A DNA stretch of 64,000 nt from Thiobacillus sp. SCUT-2 (lineage in GTDB: Bacteria; Pseudomonadota; Gammaproteobacteria; Burkholderiales; Thiobacillaceae). The position numbers and the translations under genes are program-made. Location of the stretch: the NCBI RefSeq assembly GCF_035621355.1, contig NZ_CP141769.1:1302001-1366000 (forward strand), given 5' to 3'. This document shows positions 1 through 10,267 of this stretch, in pieces (the stretch's first letter is position 1; the number at the start of each line of letters is the position of its first letter). The notes under the pieces were generated by a model. It saw only the letters and a program-made list of their open reading frames with translations. It searched no databases and was not told the DNA's origin.

Positions 1-1172
<1,172 letters not shown>

Positions 1173-1214
1173 AGCGGGACGCCGTTGGCTGCGGGCTGAT
1201 GCTGATTTTGGTTC

Positions 1215-2324
1215 TCAGCGAATCGACAGGCGCATCACGCCGTTCTGCTGTTCAAGCCGGAGCATGCGCATTACATTCATGCCCAGCAGCGCATCGGTGG
1301 GCAAATTCGGCATGACGGCCACGTCGAAATCCCGCAGGACGAAGTCCCCGATCTGGATTGTTGACACTTTGGCTACGCAGCCTTGGGCGGGACCGTTTGC
1401 CGTGTTGAAGGTGCGGCTGGCGCACGAAGCGATGCCGGATTTGTAGGCGGTTTCCGGCGACAACGTGGTGAGTGTGGCGCCCGTATCCACCATGAAAACG
1501 GTCGCTGTTCCGTTCACGTATCCGGCCGCGTAATAGTGGCCGTCGGGTCGTTGTGTCAAATCCACGAAGCCAGGCCCCTTGACGTTGGGTTGCGGTCGTG
1601 AGGCCGCATGGGGTTGAGGTTGTCGGCGTCCCACCGAGATACGGAAGCCCTCGGGCCGGGCGGCGTCAGAGGACGTCAGCGAGAGGACGCTCGCCCCGCC
1701 GGCTTGCACTTCGACACCGCCCCGGATGTTCACCCGCGCACCGTCCTGGAAACCTGCCTGGTCGTTGCACCATGACGACCCGGCAAGAATAAACAAACCG
1801 TAATGGCCGACCGGGACACTGGCCTGTGCTGTCTGGCCGGCGAGCACGGACAAGCCCAGCATGCGCTTCCCCGTGCCGGGGTCGGTCAGATAGGCGACTA
1901 CATGGAAGCGATGCCGATTGGCGATTTCCAGCCCGGAATACAGAACATCGGACCGCCGCATACGCGAGGGGTCGGCGAGCTGGACGGCGCCGTTTGCCGG
2001 GAGAGCAGCGGGCGTACAGGCCTGATAGCCGGTGAATAGCGGCTGGGTCGGCGCGAGTCCCGCTGTTTGCGTGTCGTTGCGCTTGAGCCGCGGGCCATAG
2101 TGGAAGAGCAGGGCGAGCGCGGCAACCACCACCAGCCAGATGAGCGCGCGCCGGGTCGGGCTTTGGGGTCGGTTCGGGGTGTTGCCGGACGCACCCGGGG
2201 ATGACTCGTGTCCATACGCCCGCTGGCCCCGGGTGCCCCTGAATTGCTTCGGGTCGTACAGGCTTTCCTTCAGCTTGTCCTGCGCCTTCTTGTCCTTGTA
2301 CCAGTCACGGTCGTAAATGCCCAC
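1215..2324 (-). CDS. Membrane-anchored retropepsin-like aspartic protease (clan AA, TIGR02281 type)
   Basis: 369 residues. A hydrophobic segment near residues 63-80 (ALIWLVVVAALALLF) should anchor the protein, with the rest in the periplasm. The C-terminal ~120 residues carry VDTGATLTTLS, the single catalytic Asp motif of retropepsin-like proteases, and end with the LLGMNVMRML-type segment usual in this bacterial family. The middle (about 100-240) is not recognised. The family is widespread in proteobacteria and its substrates are mostly unknown. It lies 33 bases downstream of mod in the same direction and converges on lon. The product class is well supported; the role is unknown. Confidence 0.85.
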   Translation of the reverse strand: MGIYDRDWYKDKKAQDKLKESLYDPKQFRGTRGQRAYGHESSPGASGNTPNRPQSPTRRALIWLVVVAALALLFHYGPRLKRNDTQTAGLAPTQPLFTGYQACTPAALPANGAVQLADPSRMRRSDVLYSGLEIANRHRFHVVAYLTDPGTGKRMLGLSVLAGQTAQASVPVGHYGLFILAGSSWCNDQAGFQDGARVNIRGGVEVQAGGASVLSLTSSDAARPEGFRISVGRRQPQPHAASRPQPNVKGPGFVDLTQRPDGHYYAAGYVNGTATVFMVDTGATLTTLSPETAYKSGIASCASRTFNTANGPAQGCVAKVSTIQIGDFVLRDFDVAVMPNLPTDALLGMNVMRMLRLEQQNGVMRLSIR

Positions 2325-2357
2325 GCGTCTTTCCCTCTTTCGCCGATCCCGCCGCGC

Positions 2358-4277
2358 TTACACGTCGAACGTCAGCAGCAGTTCCTCGCCGAGCATGTCG
2401 ATGATCTTGACCGCGACACGGCTGCCAGAGGGTGGGGCGGGCAATTCGTAGCGACCCATGACGAAATCCTGCTTGCGCTCGGGCACGTCGGACAGCGCCA
2501 CATTGAACAGCTCGCCGTTGTAGCGGCTGTCGATCAGCACGCAGTCCACTACTGCGCGCCAGTCGGGAATGCTGGCGCGGAACACGCCCTGGTCGAGGTT
2601 CAGGCGCTGCAGGATGGTCGGCGACAGCACGTCGCGGATGTCGACGATCAGCTGATCGCCTTCGCGCGAGACGGACACCTCCGCGCTCATCGGCTCGTGC
2701 TTGATGAAGCCGCCGTACTTGCCGTCGGTGCGCAGTTCGATCACGTGCAGCCGGTTCACCGGGCGGTTACGGTTGTAATCGTCCACCCATTGCTGGGCGT
2801 CCTGCTGGATGCCCAGCGACACGATCAGGATATCGCGTTCCTCGTCGGGCCGCGTCTTCAGCTCGGCGCGCAGCGCTTCCAGGTCCAGCGGCGTCAGCGG
2901 GTGATTGAACGGCACGATCTTCACCAGCCGGCCGCCTTGCGTGCCGTCGAAATAGGCGTCGGTGCGCGTGCGCGTCACCCCGAGATGCTGGCAGGCGAGC
3001 TCGACCGCCTCGTTGTGCTGGATCTGTAGGTCGTAGTCGTTGACGCGCCAGGTGGTAAAGCCGAACTGGCAGGGCGCGGGCGCGGCGGCTTCGTCGGCCA
3101 CCAGCTTGCGTTGCTTGCCTTTGGCTTCCAGCGCGTCGCGCTGCTGCTCTATCACGCCCTGCAAACGCTTGGCCGTGGTCTGGATCGCCCCCTTGTTGAT
3201 GTCGCAGCCGATCCAGCGACGGCCGAGTTTTTGGGCGATGGCAGCTGTTGTTCCTGAGCCGATGAAACAATCCAGAATGAGATCGCCAGAAGAAGACAAG
3301 AGGGAGATAAATCTCCTGACAAGCTGTTCCGGCTTTTGCGTGGGATATCCGGCGTACTCATCTCCTTGGGCCCGATAAGTCGTGATGTCATCCCAGCTAT
3401 CGTGTACGAGCTTTCCTTTCTCTATATCGACGTAAGTTCTGAGATAACGGGGGTCTTTTGACCATGGATTGTCCGTCCCAGTCCTTCCGCGGGTGTAGTA
3501 CCACCCTTTCTCATCTTGCTGGAGGTTTTCAGTAATGCGGTCTTTGTATGGAACCCTTACATCTTTCTCATCCGTATTGAATGTGTACTTATCTCCCTTC
3601 GAGTAGATAAGGATTGTTTCGTGTGCTTTAGGTAGTCGGACATATATGCCACGACCGGCTCCAATTACCGCGTGTTGCCAAATTACTTCGTTAATGAATC
3701 TGTCCCTTCCAAAGATCTCATCAAGGACACAGCGCAGCATGTATGAGACATTGTGGTCACAGTGTAAGCACAGGACGCCGTCGTCAGAGAGTAGTGAATA
3801 CAAAATCTGTATCCGCTGATACATGAACTGCAAGTAGTTGTCGTTGGCCCAGATGTCGCTGTACTGCACCTGTTCGCCCAGGGTGTAGTCCTCGCCATCG
3901 ATCTTGACGGTGCCCTTGGCGCCGCGCAGTTGCACCTTGCGCACGTAGTCGGCGCCGCTGTCGAAGGGCGGGTCGATGTAGATGAGCTTGACCTTGCCGC
4001 GAAAGCCGTTGGCGAGCAGGTGGGCGAGCACGTCCTTGTTGTCGCCGTGGTAGAGCAGGCCGCCTTGCGGCAGGTTGCGGGGCCAGTCGCTCCAGTCGCA
4101 GTCTGCGCTGCCGGCCGCATTCTTATCTGCGGGCGCGGGGAGCTCGAAGCGCTCGATGGCCTGAGCCGGAAAGGCGGTGACGCGGGCGAGGGGTTTCTTG
4201 CCGACCCAGGTGAGCATGGGCCGGCCCTTGGCCTTGGCGATGGTGACGTCGTGGGATTTCTTGGTTTTCTCGGTCAT
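2358..4277 (-). CDS. mod: Type III restriction-modification DNA methyltransferase (Mod)
   Basis: 639 residues from ATG 4277. A GTG at 4301 is in frame, overlaps the res stop and would add 8 residues; I prefer the ATG. The order of motifs, DPPF (about residue 102) before LDCFIGSGTTA (about 337), is that of beta-class N6-adenine/N4-cytosine methyltransferases, as in type III Mod subunits. Mod recognises the target site, methylates it and guides Res. The stretch between the two motifs, which should hold the target-recognition domain, is much richer in AT than the flanks (23 G+C in 60 bases at 3541-3600), suggesting a swapped specificity segment. The gene follows res by 20 bases. The frame is intact. 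Confidence 0.92.
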   Translation of the reverse strand: MTEKTKKSHDVTIAKAKGRPMLTWVGKKPLARVTAFPAQAIERFELPAPADKNAAGSADCDWSDWPRNLPQGGLLYHGDNKDVLAHLLANGFRGKVKLIYIDPPFDSGADYVRKVQLRGAKGTVKIDGEDYTLGEQVQYSDIWANDNYLQFMYQRIQILYSLLSDDGVLCLHCDHNVSYMLRCVLDEIFGRDRFINEVIWQHAVIGAGRGIYVRLPKAHETILIYSKGDKYTFNTDEKDVRVPYKDRITENLQQDEKGWYYTRGRTGTDNPWSKDPRYLRTYVDIEKGKLVHDSWDDITTYRAQGDEYAGYPTQKPEQLVRRFISLLSSSGDLILDCFIGSGTTAAIAQKLGRRWIGCDINKGAIQTTAKRLQGVIEQQRDALEAKGKQRKLVADEAAAPAPCQFGFTTWRVNDYDLQIQHNEAVELACQHLGVTRTRTDAYFDGTQGGRLVKIVPFNHPLTPLDLEALRAELKTRPDEERDILIVSLGIQQDAQQWVDDYNRNRPVNRLHVIELRTDGKYGGFIKHEPMSAEVSVSREGDQLIVDIRDVLSPTILQRLNLDQGVFRASIPDWRAVVDCVLIDSRYNGELFNVALSDVPERKQDFVMGRYELPAPPSGSRVAVKIIDMLGEELLLTFDV

Positions 4278-4297
4278 GGTTTTTCTCGTTGAGGCGC

Positions 4298-6997
4298 TCA
4301 CTTGCCCAGGATGAAGTCGCGCACCTGTTGCTTGCCGGCATCGGCCAGTTGGGTGTCGGCGAACATCACGTGATAGGCGAGGGTGTCGGGGTTCAGCGCC
4401 TCCCAGCGCTTGAGGGCCACGGCCTTGCGGCCCTCGGGGGTTTGCGGTTCGTCGCCCTTTGCGAAGCGTTCCATGTCAGCGGCGATGTCGGGGCTGAAGC
4501 TGTCCTTCTTGATTTCGACGACGAGGTGCTTGCCGTCGGCGCGGCGCAGCACGAAATCCGGGGTGTAGCGGTGCCAGCGTCCATCTTCGCCGAGGTATTC
4601 GGCGCAGAGGTCGGTCTTGGACGGGTCGGTCAGCCCGCCGGTGAACCACAGGCCTTCGATACGGTGCGCTTCCTTCTTGAGCAGGGCGAGCGTCCAGTCG
4701 AGGAATTCGGCCTCGGGGCCGGAATCGAAGTTGTAGCCTTCGTAATGGAAGCTGCTGGCCCGCGCGAGGGTTTCATCGGCGGTGTCGCGCGCGGTCTTGT
4801 AGAGGGCTTCGCGTTCCTTGGCGAAGCTGATGCGGGCAGTGTAGACGGTGGCGCCGTTCTTCTCGCGCTGGTCGAAGCCGTCGGGCTTGACGAGGGCGAC
4901 GGCGACGTCGACTTCCTCGTAGTGTTCCTCGTACTGTGCCCGCTGGGTTTCGATCTGTTTCCCCAGGTGGTCGAGGTGATGATCGGGAACCAGGCTGTCC
5001 GTGCCGTAGGCGATGCGCAGCGCCGCGAGCACGGCGCGGGTTTCGAGGTGGTAGTTGGCGGCGAGCTCGGCCGCGGCGGCGTAGACGTCGCGTTCCGGCG
5101 GCGCGGCGGGCAGGCTGTCGTCGCCGGCGTCCACGCGCTGCAAGGTCGTTTTCCCGGAAGCGGTTTCGACGATGTCCAGGGTCTGGATGCCCGGGGCTGC
5201 CGGGGCGGCGACGTCGGGAATCGTGAACGACAGCGGCGCGATGCCGGTTTCCTTGCGGCGATAGCGCAAGACGCGCTTCTTGATCAGCAGCGGCGGCAGG
5301 TGGGGCTTGTGAAGGACGATTTCCTTTTCCACGCGCTCGGCCTGCTGGGCGTCGAGTTCCTTGAGGCTGGTGCCGTAGGTTTCGGCCAGCTGGGATTCGA
5401 GCGTTTTCCTGTTGCTGGGCGTGAGATAGACGCGGGCGGGATGGCGGTTGCCGGGCACCTGGCGCAGGCAGCGCGTGGCGGCCTGCAGGACGAAGTTGTT
5501 GCTGTTGGCGAGCTTGCGCACCAGGGCGGTGGCGAACAGGCTGGGGCAGTTCCAGCCTTCGGTGCCCATGTTGACCAGCAGCAGGATGCGATGTGGGGCG
5601 CTGGGGTCGGACCCGGTGGCGTAGAAAGCCTGCCTGACCGCCTCCGGCGATTTGCCGTCGACCGCAAGCACGGTGTCGGTGCCGAGGCCGCGCAGCGCCA
5701 GGGCGGATTCGACCGCAGCGCGCAATTCATCGCGCGTTTCGATGTTGGGAAAGTAGATGGCCAGCCGCGCAGGAGCGCCGTTGGGCAGGCTGACTGGCCA
5801 GTAGTCGTCAATGAAATCGGTCACGACGCTGGAGACCAGGCTGTCGGCTTCGCCGTCGTCGAGGTCGAATACCTTGATGTTGTTGGCGAGTTCCTTGAGC
5901 ACGCCGTCGCGGATGCCTTCGCCCAGGCCGTACCAGACGACGACGTCGCGCAGGGGCTGGCGCTCGAAGTAGGGCGTGCCGGTTGCGTTGACGACGACGA
6001 TGAGGTTGGTTTCCTGCGCGAGGTAATCGATGGTGCGGCGGACTTTTTTGATGCCATCAGCCTTGAAGATTTCTTCGCCGGTGTCCTTGTCCTTTTCCCA
6101 CTTGCCGAGCAGTTTCTGACCGTAGGTGTGATGCGCCTCGTCTGAAAAGACAGCGAGGTGCGGCAGCGAGGCGATCGCCTGCAGCCGCAGGTTGGCGAGC
6201 TCGGCCGCCTCTTCGGCCTTGGTGCCTGCAAGCAGGGCGATCTGCCCGCCGCCGCTGCGCACGTTCGGTTTCTGGATGCGGATTTTCTCGGTGTTGGTAA
6301 CGATGATGTTGAAGCTGCTGCCCCAGACGATGGGAATCTGTTTGTCGCCGTCGCGCGTGAAGGTCAGCTTGAGGCTGGCCGCGAAGGGCTTGTGAAAGCG
6401 CGGCGGCAGGATGCGCTCGTAGGGGACGTCGGCCAGCTCGCGCAGGGCGCTGAGGATGGTCTTGCCCGGTGCGAATATCAGCGCGTTCTGGACGAAGGGC
6501 CCGTCTGGATATTCCTGCGCGAGCGCGAATTCGGTGGCGACAATGCTCCCCATCAGGATGGTTTTGCCCGCACCCATGGCGAGCGCGAGGATGTAGCTGG
6601 CGTAATCCAGCGTCAGTGATTCGCGCAGGCTTTCGAGCTGGTGTGTGCGGACGAAGGTGTTGTCGGTCTTGATGCGCTCGACCAGCACGTCGTAGTCGTA
6701 ATCCGTCTCCTCGAACAATTTGGCACCGACACCCATGGCGCGCAGGCGCTCTTGCCGCTTGGGAAACAGCTCGGCATACAGTTCCGGGATCGTCGGAGTA
6801 CCGAGGATCAGGCGCAGGTACCAATAGGTTTCGAGGGCGCGCAACTGGGCGCGCCGCAGGTAGCGCAGTTGGCTGCTCTGGTCGTCCTCGACAGCGAACT
6901 CCAGAATTTCACGGATGGCCGGGTAGTCGGCACATGGATAATTTTCCGTGCGCCAGGTATCGACCCGGTCAGACAGTGCCTGATAAAGGTAGCTCAT
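4298..6997 (-). CDS. res: Type III restriction enzyme, Res subunit (helicase-nuclease)
   Basis: 899 residues. Superfamily 2 helicase motifs are clear: AMGAGKT (Walker A, about 145), SDEAHHTYG (DEAH-type motif II, about 290), a TGTP motif III and a C-terminal QAATRCLRQVPG motif VI region. The C-terminus has YTPDFVLRR...VVEIKKD, a PD-(D/E)XK endonuclease core. With Mod it should cut unmethylated DNA after ATP-driven communication between sites. Length and domain order fit type III Res. It precedes mod on the same strand, the reverse of the common mod-res order. Confidence 0.92.
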   Translation of the reverse strand: MSYLYQALSDRVDTWRTENYPCADYPAIREILEFAVEDDQSSQLRYLRRAQLRALETYWYLRLILGTPTIPELYAELFPKRQERLRAMGVGAKLFEETDYDYDVLVERIKTDNTFVRTHQLESLRESLTLDYASYILALAMGAGKTILMGSIVATEFALAQEYPDGPFVQNALIFAPGKTILSALRELADVPYERILPPRFHKPFAASLKLTFTRDGDKQIPIVWGSSFNIIVTNTEKIRIQKPNVRSGGGQIALLAGTKAEEAAELANLRLQAIASLPHLAVFSDEAHHTYGQKLLGKWEKDKDTGEEIFKADGIKKVRRTIDYLAQETNLIVVVNATGTPYFERQPLRDVVVWYGLGEGIRDGVLKELANNIKVFDLDDGEADSLVSSVVTDFIDDYWPVSLPNGAPARLAIYFPNIETRDELRAAVESALALRGLGTDTVLAVDGKSPEAVRQAFYATGSDPSAPHRILLLVNMGTEGWNCPSLFATALVRKLANSNNFVLQAATRCLRQVPGNRHPARVYLTPSNRKTLESQLAETYGTSLKELDAQQAERVEKEIVLHKPHLPPLLIKKRVLRYRRKETGIAPLSFTIPDVAAPAAPGIQTLDIVETASGKTTLQRVDAGDDSLPAAPPERDVYAAAAELAANYHLETRAVLAALRIAYGTDSLVPDHHLDHLGKQIETQRAQYEEHYEEVDVAVALVKPDGFDQREKNGATVYTARISFAKEREALYKTARDTADETLARASSFHYEGYNFDSGPEAEFLDWTLALLKKEAHRIEGLWFTGGLTDPSKTDLCAEYLGEDGRWHRYTPDFVLRRADGKHLVVEIKKDSFSPDIAADMERFAKGDEPQTPEGRKAVALKRWEALNPDTLAYHVMFADTQLADAGKQQVRDFILGK

Positions 6998-7036
6998 GGA
7001 AGTTGGTCGACGACGAATGGTTGGGTTGTTATGAGG

Positions 7037-7423
7037 TCAGACATCGCCATGCCAGATTCGCGCGAAGTCGAAGGATAACTGCCGGTGATGCCGGATGGAT
7101 AGCAGAACCACTGCACGACGGGTGTCATCGCTGATGTAAAGAATCAGGTAATCACCTGAAAGGTAGATCCGCAGATTATCAGCCGTGCTCTGAGGCAGGG
7201 CCGCTAGCAGGGCCAGCGCCTCTACTGAGCGGGGCGGCGTGTCCAGATAGTGTCGCCCGAGATTGGGGAAGCGGTGTAGAGTCGGGATGACCTCCATCCG
7301 GAGTTGGGTCAGCAGGTCGTCGTATGCATGGGCAATATCTGCTGCGGTGAGGAAGTCGACAATGCTGTCCAAGCAGGCCAGGAAGTTTGCGGCAAGCTCG
7401 ACCGCGTAATCGTGTTCAGCCAC
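7037..7423 (-). CDS. RelE/ParE-superfamily toxin
   Basis: 128 residues from GTG 7423, which overlaps the antitoxin stop (7416-7418), a typical translationally coupled toxin arrangement. The frame stays open upstream to 7534 but that part is inside the antitoxin gene. The sequence has the ParE/RelE layout: helical N-terminus, then PTLHRFPNLGRHYLD and a C-terminal strand region (LRIYLSGDYLILYIS, AVVLLSIRHHRQLSFD). Such toxins act on gyrase or ribosome-bound mRNA; which applies cannot be told here. It lies 39 bases upstream of res, so this is a defence-rich cluster. Confidence 0.8.
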   Translation of the reverse strand: MAEHDYAVELAANFLACLDSIVDFLTAADIAHAYDDLLTQLRMEVIPTLHRFPNLGRHYLDTPPRSVEALALLAALPQSTADNLRIYLSGDYLILYISDDTRRAVVLLSIRHHRQLSFDFARIWHGDV

Positions 7424-7727
7424 GCTTGCGCCCGACCTTGCCGGCACGCGCTTTCTGCAGGCGGGCCAGGGCGGCGTCGGCGTTTTCGACGCGGCCGGCA
7501 GCGATGTCTTCCAGGCCACGGCGCGCGTCTTCAAGGATCAGCAGATGGATGCGTTCACGTTCGAGCTGGTGGTAGTAGTCGAGGCGCGCGGCGTCGATGA
7601 GCGCGACGTAGCTTTCGCCGTTCTTCGTCACGATCTTTTCCGCGCCGGCCTTCACCTGGTCGGCCAGTTCGGAAAGGTTGGCGCGTGCCTGCGAAAGGGG
7701 AATCACGTCCTGTGTCGAGAAGGCCAT
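7416..7727 (-). CDS. Phd/YefM-family antitoxin
   Basis: 103 residues. The N-terminus (VIPLSQARANLSELADQVKAGAEKIVTKNGESYVALID) is the Phd/YefM DNA-binding fold, and the C-terminal half is a charged helix that should wrap the toxin. It is the first gene of the pair and overlaps the toxin start. Antitoxins of this family repress their own operon, and an 18-bp imperfect palindrome sits just upstream (7743-7760). Confidence 0.85.
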   Translation of the reverse strand: MAFSTQDVIPLSQARANLSELADQVKAGAEKIVTKNGESYVALIDAARLDYYHQLERERIHLLILEDARRGLEDIAAGRVENADAALARLQKARAGKVGRKRG

Positions 7728-7742
7728 GACGGCTCCTTGGGT

Positions 7743-7760
7743 TGTACAAAACTTTGTGCA
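7743..7760. promoter_or_regulatory. Putative operator of the toxin-antitoxin operon
   Basis: TGTACAAA-AC-TTTGTGCA is an 18-bp inverted repeat with one mismatched pair, ending 16 bases before the antitoxin ATG. Its position and symmetry fit autorepression by the Phd-type antitoxin. This is inferred from position only. Confidence 0.5.
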
Positions 7761-7930
7761 TTATGCGCGCATGTTGGGGCGCGTCAACGCTCCAGTCCGC
7801 CTCTCCGGGGCATGGGCCGGCGACGGAAGCGGGCGAGGGGTGTTCCCGCTGCGCGGGCACGGGCAATGCCGTTGAGTCCCGCAATGGCGGGTACTATCCG
7901 CCTTCGCCTCCACAACAGAAGTGCCGCCGC

Positions 7931-9340
7931 ATGCCCAACGACGTCAATGAAAAACCCCGCTACGCCATCGCGGCGGCCGTGCAGCTGCCGGGCGTGAGCG
8001 ATTTTGAGTTCGAGGCCTCGCTGACCGAGTTGCGCGAACTCGCCAAGACGCTGGGCTACACCGTCACCCGCACCTTCACGCAGAAACGCGCGGGTTTCGA
8101 TTCGACCGCCTACCTGGGCGTCGGCAAGCGGCAGGAGATCCGCCATTTCGTCCGCGGCGAATCGGCCTCTGATGCAGACGAGTCCGAGGCCGAGCGCGCG
8201 CCGCTGAACCCCCTGTATCGGCTCTCCACGCTCGTCGCCGGCGCCGACGACGCGGCCGACGCGGTCTCGCCCGTCCCGATCGAGGCCCTTCTGGTCGACC
8301 ACGAAATCTCGCCGTCGCAGGCGCGCAACCTGGAAAAGGAAACCGGCTGCGAGGTAATGGACCGCACCATGGTCATCCTCGAGATCTTCCACCGCAACGC
8401 GCGCTCCCGCGCCGCGCGCGCGCAGGTCGAGATCGCCCGCCTGGGCTACATGGCCCCGCGCCTGCGCGAGGCGGCCAAGCTTGCCGGGCCGCAGGGACGC
8501 CAGCGCAGCGGCGTCGGCGGCCGCGGGGCCGGCGAGTCGCATACCGAGCTGGACAAGCGCAAGATCCGCGACCGCATCGCCGAACTGCAGCTCGAAATCA
8601 CCGCGATGGACGCCGAGCGCAAGACCCAGCGCGCACGGCGGCAGGCGCACCAGGGCCTCGCCAGCGTCGCGCTGGTCGGCTACACCAACGCCGGCAAGTC
8701 CACCCTGATGCGTGCCCTCACCGGCAGCGAAGTGCTGGTCGCCAACAAGCTCTTCGCCACGCTCGACACCACCGTGCGCACCCTGCACCCCGAGAGCATC
8801 CCGCGTGTGCTGGTCAGCGACACGGTCGGCTTCATCAAGAACCTGCCGCACGGGCTGGTCGCGTCGTTCAAGTCCACGCTCGAAGAGGCGCTCGACGCCT
8901 CGCTGCTGCTCCACGTCGTCGACGCCAGCGACCCCGGCTTCGAACGGCAGATCGAAGCCACCGAGGACGTGCTGAACGAGATCGGTGCGCAGGACGTGCC
9001 GCGCCTGCGCATCTTCAACAAGATCGACCACGTCGGCGGCGCCACGACGCAAGCCGAACGCGCAGCCGAACTGCACGCCCGCTACCCGGGCTGCATCGTG
9101 ATGAGCGCGCGCCGCCCGCAGGACGTCGCGAAGCTGCACCGCGCCATCGTCGCGTTCTTCCAGAAGGATCTCGTCGAAACCGAACTCTTCCTGCCCTGGG
9201 CCGCCCAGCAGCTGCGTGGCGAGGTCTTCGCCCGCTGCGAAGTGCTGGAAGAGCGCGCCGACGAGGACGGCGCATTCTTCCGCGTCCGCGGCGAACAGGC
9301 GGATCTGGACAGCCTGCGCGAGAAGATTGGTCAGGCCTGA
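7931..9340 (+). CDS. hflX: Ribosome-associated GTPase HflX
   Basis: 469 residues from ATG 7931; the frame is open further upstream, but that part overlaps the toxin-antitoxin operator. G1 is GYTNAGKST (about 249), followed by the conserved NKLFATLDTTVR switch region and G3 DTVGF with IKNLPHGLVASF, the HflX signature; G4 is NKID. The N-terminal HflX domain includes the region before RSRAARAQVEIARLGY and the basic Gly-rich loop. HflX splits stalled or heat-damaged ribosomes. Its usual partner hfq is not adjacent, so it may be a second or relocated copy. Confidence 0.95.
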   Translation: MPNDVNEKPRYAIAAAVQLPGVSDFEFEASLTELRELAKTLGYTVTRTFTQKRAGFDSTAYLGVGKRQEIRHFVRGESASDADESEAERAPLNPLYRLSTLVAGADDAADAVSPVPIEALLVDHEISPSQARNLEKETGCEVMDRTMVILEIFHRNARSRAARAQVEIARLGYMAPRLREAAKLAGPQGRQRSGVGGRGAGESHTELDKRKIRDRIAELQLEITAMDAERKTQRARRQAHQGLASVALVGYTNAGKSTLMRALTGSEVLVANKLFATLDTTVRTLHPESIPRVLVSDTVGFIKNLPHGLVASFKSTLEEALDASLLLHVVDASDPGFERQIEATEDVLNEIGAQDVPRLRIFNKIDHVGGATTQAERAAELHARYPGCIVMSARRPQDVAKLHRAIVAFFQKDLVETELFLPWAAQQLRGEVFARCEVLEERADEDGAFFRVRGEQADLDSLREKIGQA

Positions 9341-9348
9341 GGGAAATG

Positions 9349-9408
9349 CCGGGCTGACGCTGCATTTTGCGAAGCGGTAGCAGGATGTGGGGGGGGGGTC
9401 GGGTGAGG
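9349..9408 (+). pseudogene. Degenerate remnant of the lon 3' end
   Basis: Bases 9349-9390 match lon bases 1111-1152 at 38 of 42 positions. In the lon frame it reads GLTLHFAKR, then TAG where lon has a Tyr codon, then QDV. After that the copy runs into a G-run and rejoins near TCGGGTGA. It has no start and cannot be expressed as a domain. It is a direct repeat of the lon end on the same strand, 8.2 kb away, and immediately follows hflX. Confidence 0.75.
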
Positions 9409-9580
9409 AAGGCGAATTTGAAGTATTGCGTGAACTCCGATCCGTGATTTTTTAGGTTTGCTGGAGCGAACGGGCAGGGCGTAAAGTTCTGCCTAATCAA
9501 ACAACTTTCGCCCATGCTTTGACGATCTTGCCGATGTAGATGGCGCGCCGTCCAAGTTACCCAAGTATCTAGGAATCCGT

Positions 9581-10252
9581 ATGGTTGAAGCTCCACGTCG
9601 AGGTGACTCTTCGCTTTATCGAATACTCGGATTTGATCGACTCGTAGATTTGTTTGAGTCAAAGCAATTGTATTTTTCTCACCCATCCGCATGGGAAGAT
9701 CCCTGTGAAAAGCTACTCGAGCATCGGCTTTCGCCGAACATCTTTGCTCAGTGCTGGTGCAAGAGTGGTGTGTCTGACGCCATGTGGCGTATCTACTCAC
9801 CAAACCAGCTTGGGGTGAGAATCCGAACCAACAAACAAAAGCTACGCGAGCAACTCAAAGCAAGTGGAATGGACTTTCGCCTAAAGGACGTGAAATACAA
9901 GCGAGAGAGCGAACTTAACTACGAAATTGAAGCAATCGCCGACGAGCTCGCACAATCATTCCGGCTATCTGTCGCATTTGATTCACTTTTCATGAAACGC
10001 CTCGCGTTTAAGCATGAGTCGGAGGTGCGAGTCGCCATATATAAGCAAGGTGCTGATACAAACGAAACGTCACTAGGCATTAGGGTTCCAATTGATCCAT
10101 TTGTGCTTATTGAAAGTGTCTTGATCGACCCTCGTGCCCCTGATCCATATGTCAGGGCGTACAAACATTTTTTGAAGGAACAATTGGGATTCCCCGGGAG
10201 AGTTGCGCAATCTGCTTTGTATGCGGGACGCGAACCTCTCGAAGTTTGGTGA
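9581..10252 (+). CDS. DUF2971-family protein
   Basis: 223 residues, soluble. The N-terminus LYRILGFDRLVDLFESKQLYFSHPSAWEDPCE, then FAQCWCKSGVSDAMWRIYSPNQLGVRI, matches the layout of DUF2971 proteins (a phrase like 'lyKy...' near the start and 'cwse...mW.lYg' in the middle). Their function is unknown; they are common in mobile and cassette DNA. Base composition is unlike the neighbours (25 G+C in 60 bases at 9601-9660), so it is probably acquired. It stands alone and is followed after 16 bases by an attC-like inverted repeat. The family call is from pattern memory, without a search. Confidence 0.7.
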   Translation: MVEAPRRGDSSLYRILGFDRLVDLFESKQLYFSHPSAWEDPCEKLLEHRLSPNIFAQCWCKSGVSDAMWRIYSPNQLGVRIRTNKQKLREQLKASGMDFRLKDVKYKRESELNYEIEAIADELAQSFRLSVAFDSLFMKRLAFKHESEVRVAIYKQGADTNETSLGIRVPIDPFVLIESVLIDPRAPDPYVRAYKHFLKEQLGFPGRVAQSALYAGREPLEVW

Positions 10253-10267
10253 AGATGTGCCTCGTAG

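Noticed and set aside
4277-4301. GTG 4301 as the mod start
   Set aside because: It would overlap the res stop (GTGA), which is possible, but ATG 4277 gives a normal N-terminus; kept only as an alternative.
4289-6145. Long + strand open frame opposite res (618 codons)
   Set aside because: It is antisense to a gene with clear helicase motifs and consists of low-complexity G/V/E/D-rich sequence expected from high-GC antisense frames.
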